From assembly GCA_023253295.1 (NCBI GenBank), contig JALRGZ010000302.1, positions 1-6,790 on the forward strand: a stretch of DNA of 6,790 nt. Direction: 5' to 3'. The position numbers and the translations under genes were made by a program. Source of the stretch: Flavobacterium sp. GTDB taxonomy: Bacteria; Bacteroidota; Bacteroidia; Flavobacteriales; Flavobacteriaceae. The notes under the pieces are model-generated. The model was not told the DNA's origin and made no database searches. It saw nothing but the letters and a program-made list of their open reading frames with translations. Shown piece after piece: positions 5,987-6,790 of the stretch. The stretch's first letter is position 1. Every line of letters begins with the position of its first letter.

Positions 5987-6115
5987 TCTTCTTTGAAATA
6001 GATTTTAAAATATTCAAGAAATTCACTTATCTGAAAAAAAATTAAAAGCTATTTTCCACCCTTAATTTTGGATTAAATTAACAACTGAGTCTCTTAAGAA
6101 CTGAACATTTTTGAG

Positions 6116-6123
6116 TACTTTTG
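6116..6123 (+). promoter_or_regulatory. -7 promoter box for the cytochrome c biogenesis gene
   Basis: TACTTTTG is an exact match to the Bacteroidota consensus TAnnTTTG, 32 nt before the ATG at 6156, which allows a short leader. No convincing TTTG -33 box lies about 19 nt upstream. It is the best promoter match in the window. Confidence 0.55.
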
Positions 6124-6155
6124 TGGCACTTTTTAAAAATGTAATCCCTTTACAA

Positions 6156-6790
6156 ATGGATAAAAAAATAGTCGCTTTTTTATTTTCTACCCGCTTAATG
6201 GCTTTTCTATTTCTGGCATTTGCAATCGCAATGGCAACCGGAACTTTCATCGAAAGTAAATACAACACCGATACCGCCCGAATTTGGGTATATAACACTT
6301 GGTGGTTCGAGGGAATTATGGTGTTTTTTATGATTAACTTCATAGGGAATATTAAGCGTTACCAATTACTAAAAAAAGAAAAATGGGCTACTCTTCTACT
6401 CCATTTGGCTTTTATTTTGATTCTTTTAGGAGCTTTCATCACGCGTTACATCAGTTTTGAAGGGGTGATGCCTATTCGCGAAGGCGCTACAGAAAGTCAA
6501 TTTTATTCGGATAAGACCTTTCTAACCATTTTTGTAGATGGTGAATACAAGGGCGAAATGAAACGTCGTGTTTATGAAAAACCAATTCTACTTTCGCCTG
6601 TAACCAATAATAATTTTTCGGTTTCTGGACAATTTGCCGATACCCCTTTTGAAGTGAATTACAAAAATTTCATCATGGGCGCTAAGGAATATATTAAGCC
6701 TGATGCTAATGGTACTTTGTACATGAAATTAGTCGAAGCCGGTTCTGGTGGGCGTGAAGAGCATTTCTTAAAAGAAGGCGAAGTACAAAA
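6156..6790 (+). CDS. ccsA: Cytochrome c biogenesis protein, ResB (CcsB) part of CcsBA-type fusion; 3' end outside window
   Basis: 211 codons are visible and the frame is open to the window edge. Three membrane segments are seen at about 7-30, 51-66 and 77-99, containing MATGTFIE, NTWWFEGIMVFFMINF and H83 in LLLHLAFILILLGAFITRY. This histidine sits where the ResB half of System II synthases carries its conserved membrane histidine for haem. Residues after 100 begin the periplasmic ResB domain (FEGVMPIREG). System II moves haem across the inner membrane and attaches it to apocytochrome c. In Bacteroidota ResB and CcsA are usually one polypeptide of about 1000 residues, hence the symbol; the CcsA part, with its WWD motif, would lie beyond the window. 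The start at 6156 gives a normal short N-terminal cytoplasmic segment. The opposite-strand ORF at 6062-6343 is only a shadow. Confidence 0.93.
   Translation, partial: MDKKIVAFLFSTRLMAFLFLAFAIAMATGTFIESKYNTDTARIWVYNTWWFEGIMVFFMINFIGNIKRYQLLKKEKWATLLLHLAFILILLGAFITRYISFEGVMPIREGATESQFYSDKTFLTIFVDGEYKGEMKRRVYEKPILLSPVTNNNFSVSGQFADTPFEVNYKNFIMGAKEYIKPDANGTLYMKLVEAGSGGREEHFLKEGEVQ

Noticed and set aside
6062..6081. TTAATTT/AAATTAA stem after the hydrolase gene
   Set aside because: All-AT stem with no T-run; expected by chance in such AT-rich DNA.
6062..6343. 93-codon ORF on the - strand
   Set aside because: It overlaps the strongly supported ResB start and its promoter box; the translation has no recognisable features.

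Overview
The window looks like a Bacteroidota chromosome, most likely a Flavobacterium or a close relative. The evidence is a low GC content, A-rich leaders in place of strong Shine-Dalgarno sites, TAnnTTTG-type -7 promoter boxes, many short secreted or lipoprotein genes starting MKN/MKK, a DUF1304 membrane protein, and the start of a fused ResB/CcsA cytochrome c biogenesis gene of the kind seen in this phylum.

Layout, all genes on the + strand. (1) 2-490: 3' part of a pentapeptide-repeat protein whose start lies outside the window. (2) 491-680: intergenic region with an imperfect palindrome (527-594) resembling the dispersed intergenic repeats of flavobacterial genomes, then possible promoter boxes. 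(3) 681-2897: two AT-rich exported-protein genes 27 nt apart. The first is a thioredoxin-fold (TlpA-like) protein with a large unidentified N-terminal region. The second is an unassigned secreted protein with a metal-site-like HSH...TATD stretch that recalls JAB/JAMM domains. (4) 2899-3602: a signal-peptide gene start that runs into a compact mobile unit of 666 bp. The unit is an intact REP-associated tyrosine transposase (RAYT) gene bounded by two perfect 28-bp REP palindromes in inverted orientation. (5) 3679-5986: a lipoprotein, a four-helix DUF1304 membrane protein and an exported alpha/beta hydrolase, closely spaced and possibly co-transcribed. (6) 6156-6790: the N-terminal (ResB) part of the cytochrome c maturation gene, cut by the window end, with a good -7 box in front.

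The pentapeptide and cytochrome genes and the 3679-5986 cluster look like ordinary chromosomal genes. The stretch 681-3602 is visibly more AT-rich in hand-counted samples and holds the mobile element, so it is the likeliest accessory segment. The clearest non-routine signal is the REP-RAYT-REP unit sitting at a broken gene start. The most interesting protein question is whether the 2079-2897 product is an exported JAB/JAMM-like enzyme working with the neighbouring thioredoxin-like protein. I see no rRNA, tRNA, CRISPR array or defence system.
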